Assembly: GCA_937885175.1 (NCBI GenBank)
Contig: CAKZZO010000067.1
Coordinates: 1 to 5,627, forward strand
Length of the DNA: 5,627 bases
Reading direction: 5' to 3'
Source of the DNA: an uncultured Treponema sp.
GTDB taxonomy: Bacteria > Spirochaetota > Spirochaetia > Treponematales > Treponemataceae
Made by a program: the position numbers and the translations under genes. Under the pieces are notes generated by a model. The model made no database searches. It was not told the DNA's origin and saw only the letters and a program-made list of their open reading frames with translations. The number at the start of each line of letters is the position of its first letter. Position 1 is the first letter of the stretch. Shown one piece after another: positions 5,400 through 5,627 of the stretch.

Positions 5400-5627
5400 C
5401 TACTGGGGCATGATCTGTTGCAACTGTTGGACTTCTTCGATGGAAAACTGCGTGATGTCGGCAATCTCTTCTGTGGAAAGTTTGCCGTTTGCCAGCATCC
5501 GCCGCGCGTCTTCCAGTGCCCGCTTGCGTTCTCCCTGTTCCAGCCCCCGCTCCATGCCCTGACGTTCGCCTTTGGTGTAGGCGTACTGCTCTCTGGAGAT
5601 GCAGTCGTGGACGAAACGCTCGTAGCC
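5400..5627 (-). CDS. C-terminal end of an Rpn-family recombination-promoting nuclease / PDDEXK_2 putative transposase (5' end outside the window)
   Basis: On the minus strand the frame runs from the window edge to TAG (5402-5400), giving 75 residues. They begin GYERFVHDCISREQ, continue through a glycine/glutamate-rich repeat (KGERQGMERGLEQGERKRA, residues 19-37), and finish with LANGKLSTEEIADITQFSIEEVQQL (45-69). The short [EK]-G-x-x-x-G repeats followed by a 'GKLSxEEIA-x-x-x-x-x-S-x-EEV' helix pair are characteristic of the C-terminal tails of PD-(D/E)XK Rpn-type proteins (PF12784), which act in RecA-independent recombination and are often numerous in Treponema. The catalytic domain would be beyond base 5627 and cannot be checked. 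Its codons are clearly more G+C-rich than those of the other genes here, suggesting separate acquisition. It is convergent with the transcript ending at 5247. Confidence 0.8.
   Translation of the reverse strand, partial: GYERFVHDCISREQYAYTKGERQGMERGLEQGERKRALEDARRMLANGKLSTEEIADITQFSIEEVQQLQQIMPQ

Noticed and set aside
1..5627. A CRISPR array, tRNA or rRNA gene, or a complete insertion sequence.
   Set aside because: I saw no regularly spaced direct repeats, no cloverleaf or rRNA sequence, and no transposase frame with terminal inverted repeats in the window.

Overview
The window looks like chromosomal DNA of a host-associated or gut/rumen Treponema-type spirochaete. This is an inference from three things: a large secreted Ig-like/beta-sandwich protein of the kind found around polysaccharide degradation, an LPP20-type envelope gene next to a COG3014-type remnant, and the C-terminal end of an Rpn/PDDEXK_2 'recombination-promoting nuclease'. 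No rRNA, tRNA or species marker is present, so the genus is not proven.

Layout. Bases 1-2625 (+) are the 3' part of a long extracellular multi-domain protein that is open at the left edge. Bases 2626-3455 hold no convincing gene but are full of structure: two hairpins just after the stop codon, a conserved RNA-like element ending in an intrinsic terminator (2827-2969), a block of three small palindromes (3063-3128), and a promoter followed by four hairpins and a strong terminator (3211-3434) that could encode a small RNA of about 190 nt. Bases 3456-4004 (+) are the C-terminal part of a COG3014-like protein with no N-terminal half and no clear ribosome binding site. Ten bases later, 4015-4740 (+) encodes a secreted LPP20-family protein that may itself carry an internal deletion; a nested hairpin terminator follows. 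Bases 4741-5399 are again intergenic and contain a second copy of the RNA-like element (5019-5247), with extra sequence inside it that includes an inverted copy of the palindrome seen at 3063-3085. Bases 5400-5627 (-) are the C-terminus of an Rpn-family protein, open at the right edge.

The most interesting signal is the duplicated element at 2827-2969 and 5019-5247. Its 5' block (57 nt) is 44/57 identical between copies, and 12 of the 13 differences are transitions. Most differences inside the two predicted stems preserve pairing (one C-G to U-A exchange and four changes to G-U). Both copies end in homologous intrinsic terminators. The 3063-3085 / 5128-5151 palindrome shows the same behaviour, with two G-C to A-U exchanges. 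Together they suggest dispersed structured RNA or REP-like families in this genome that I cannot assign to a named class. The COG3014/LPP20 pair looks like an eroded envelope-protein operon.
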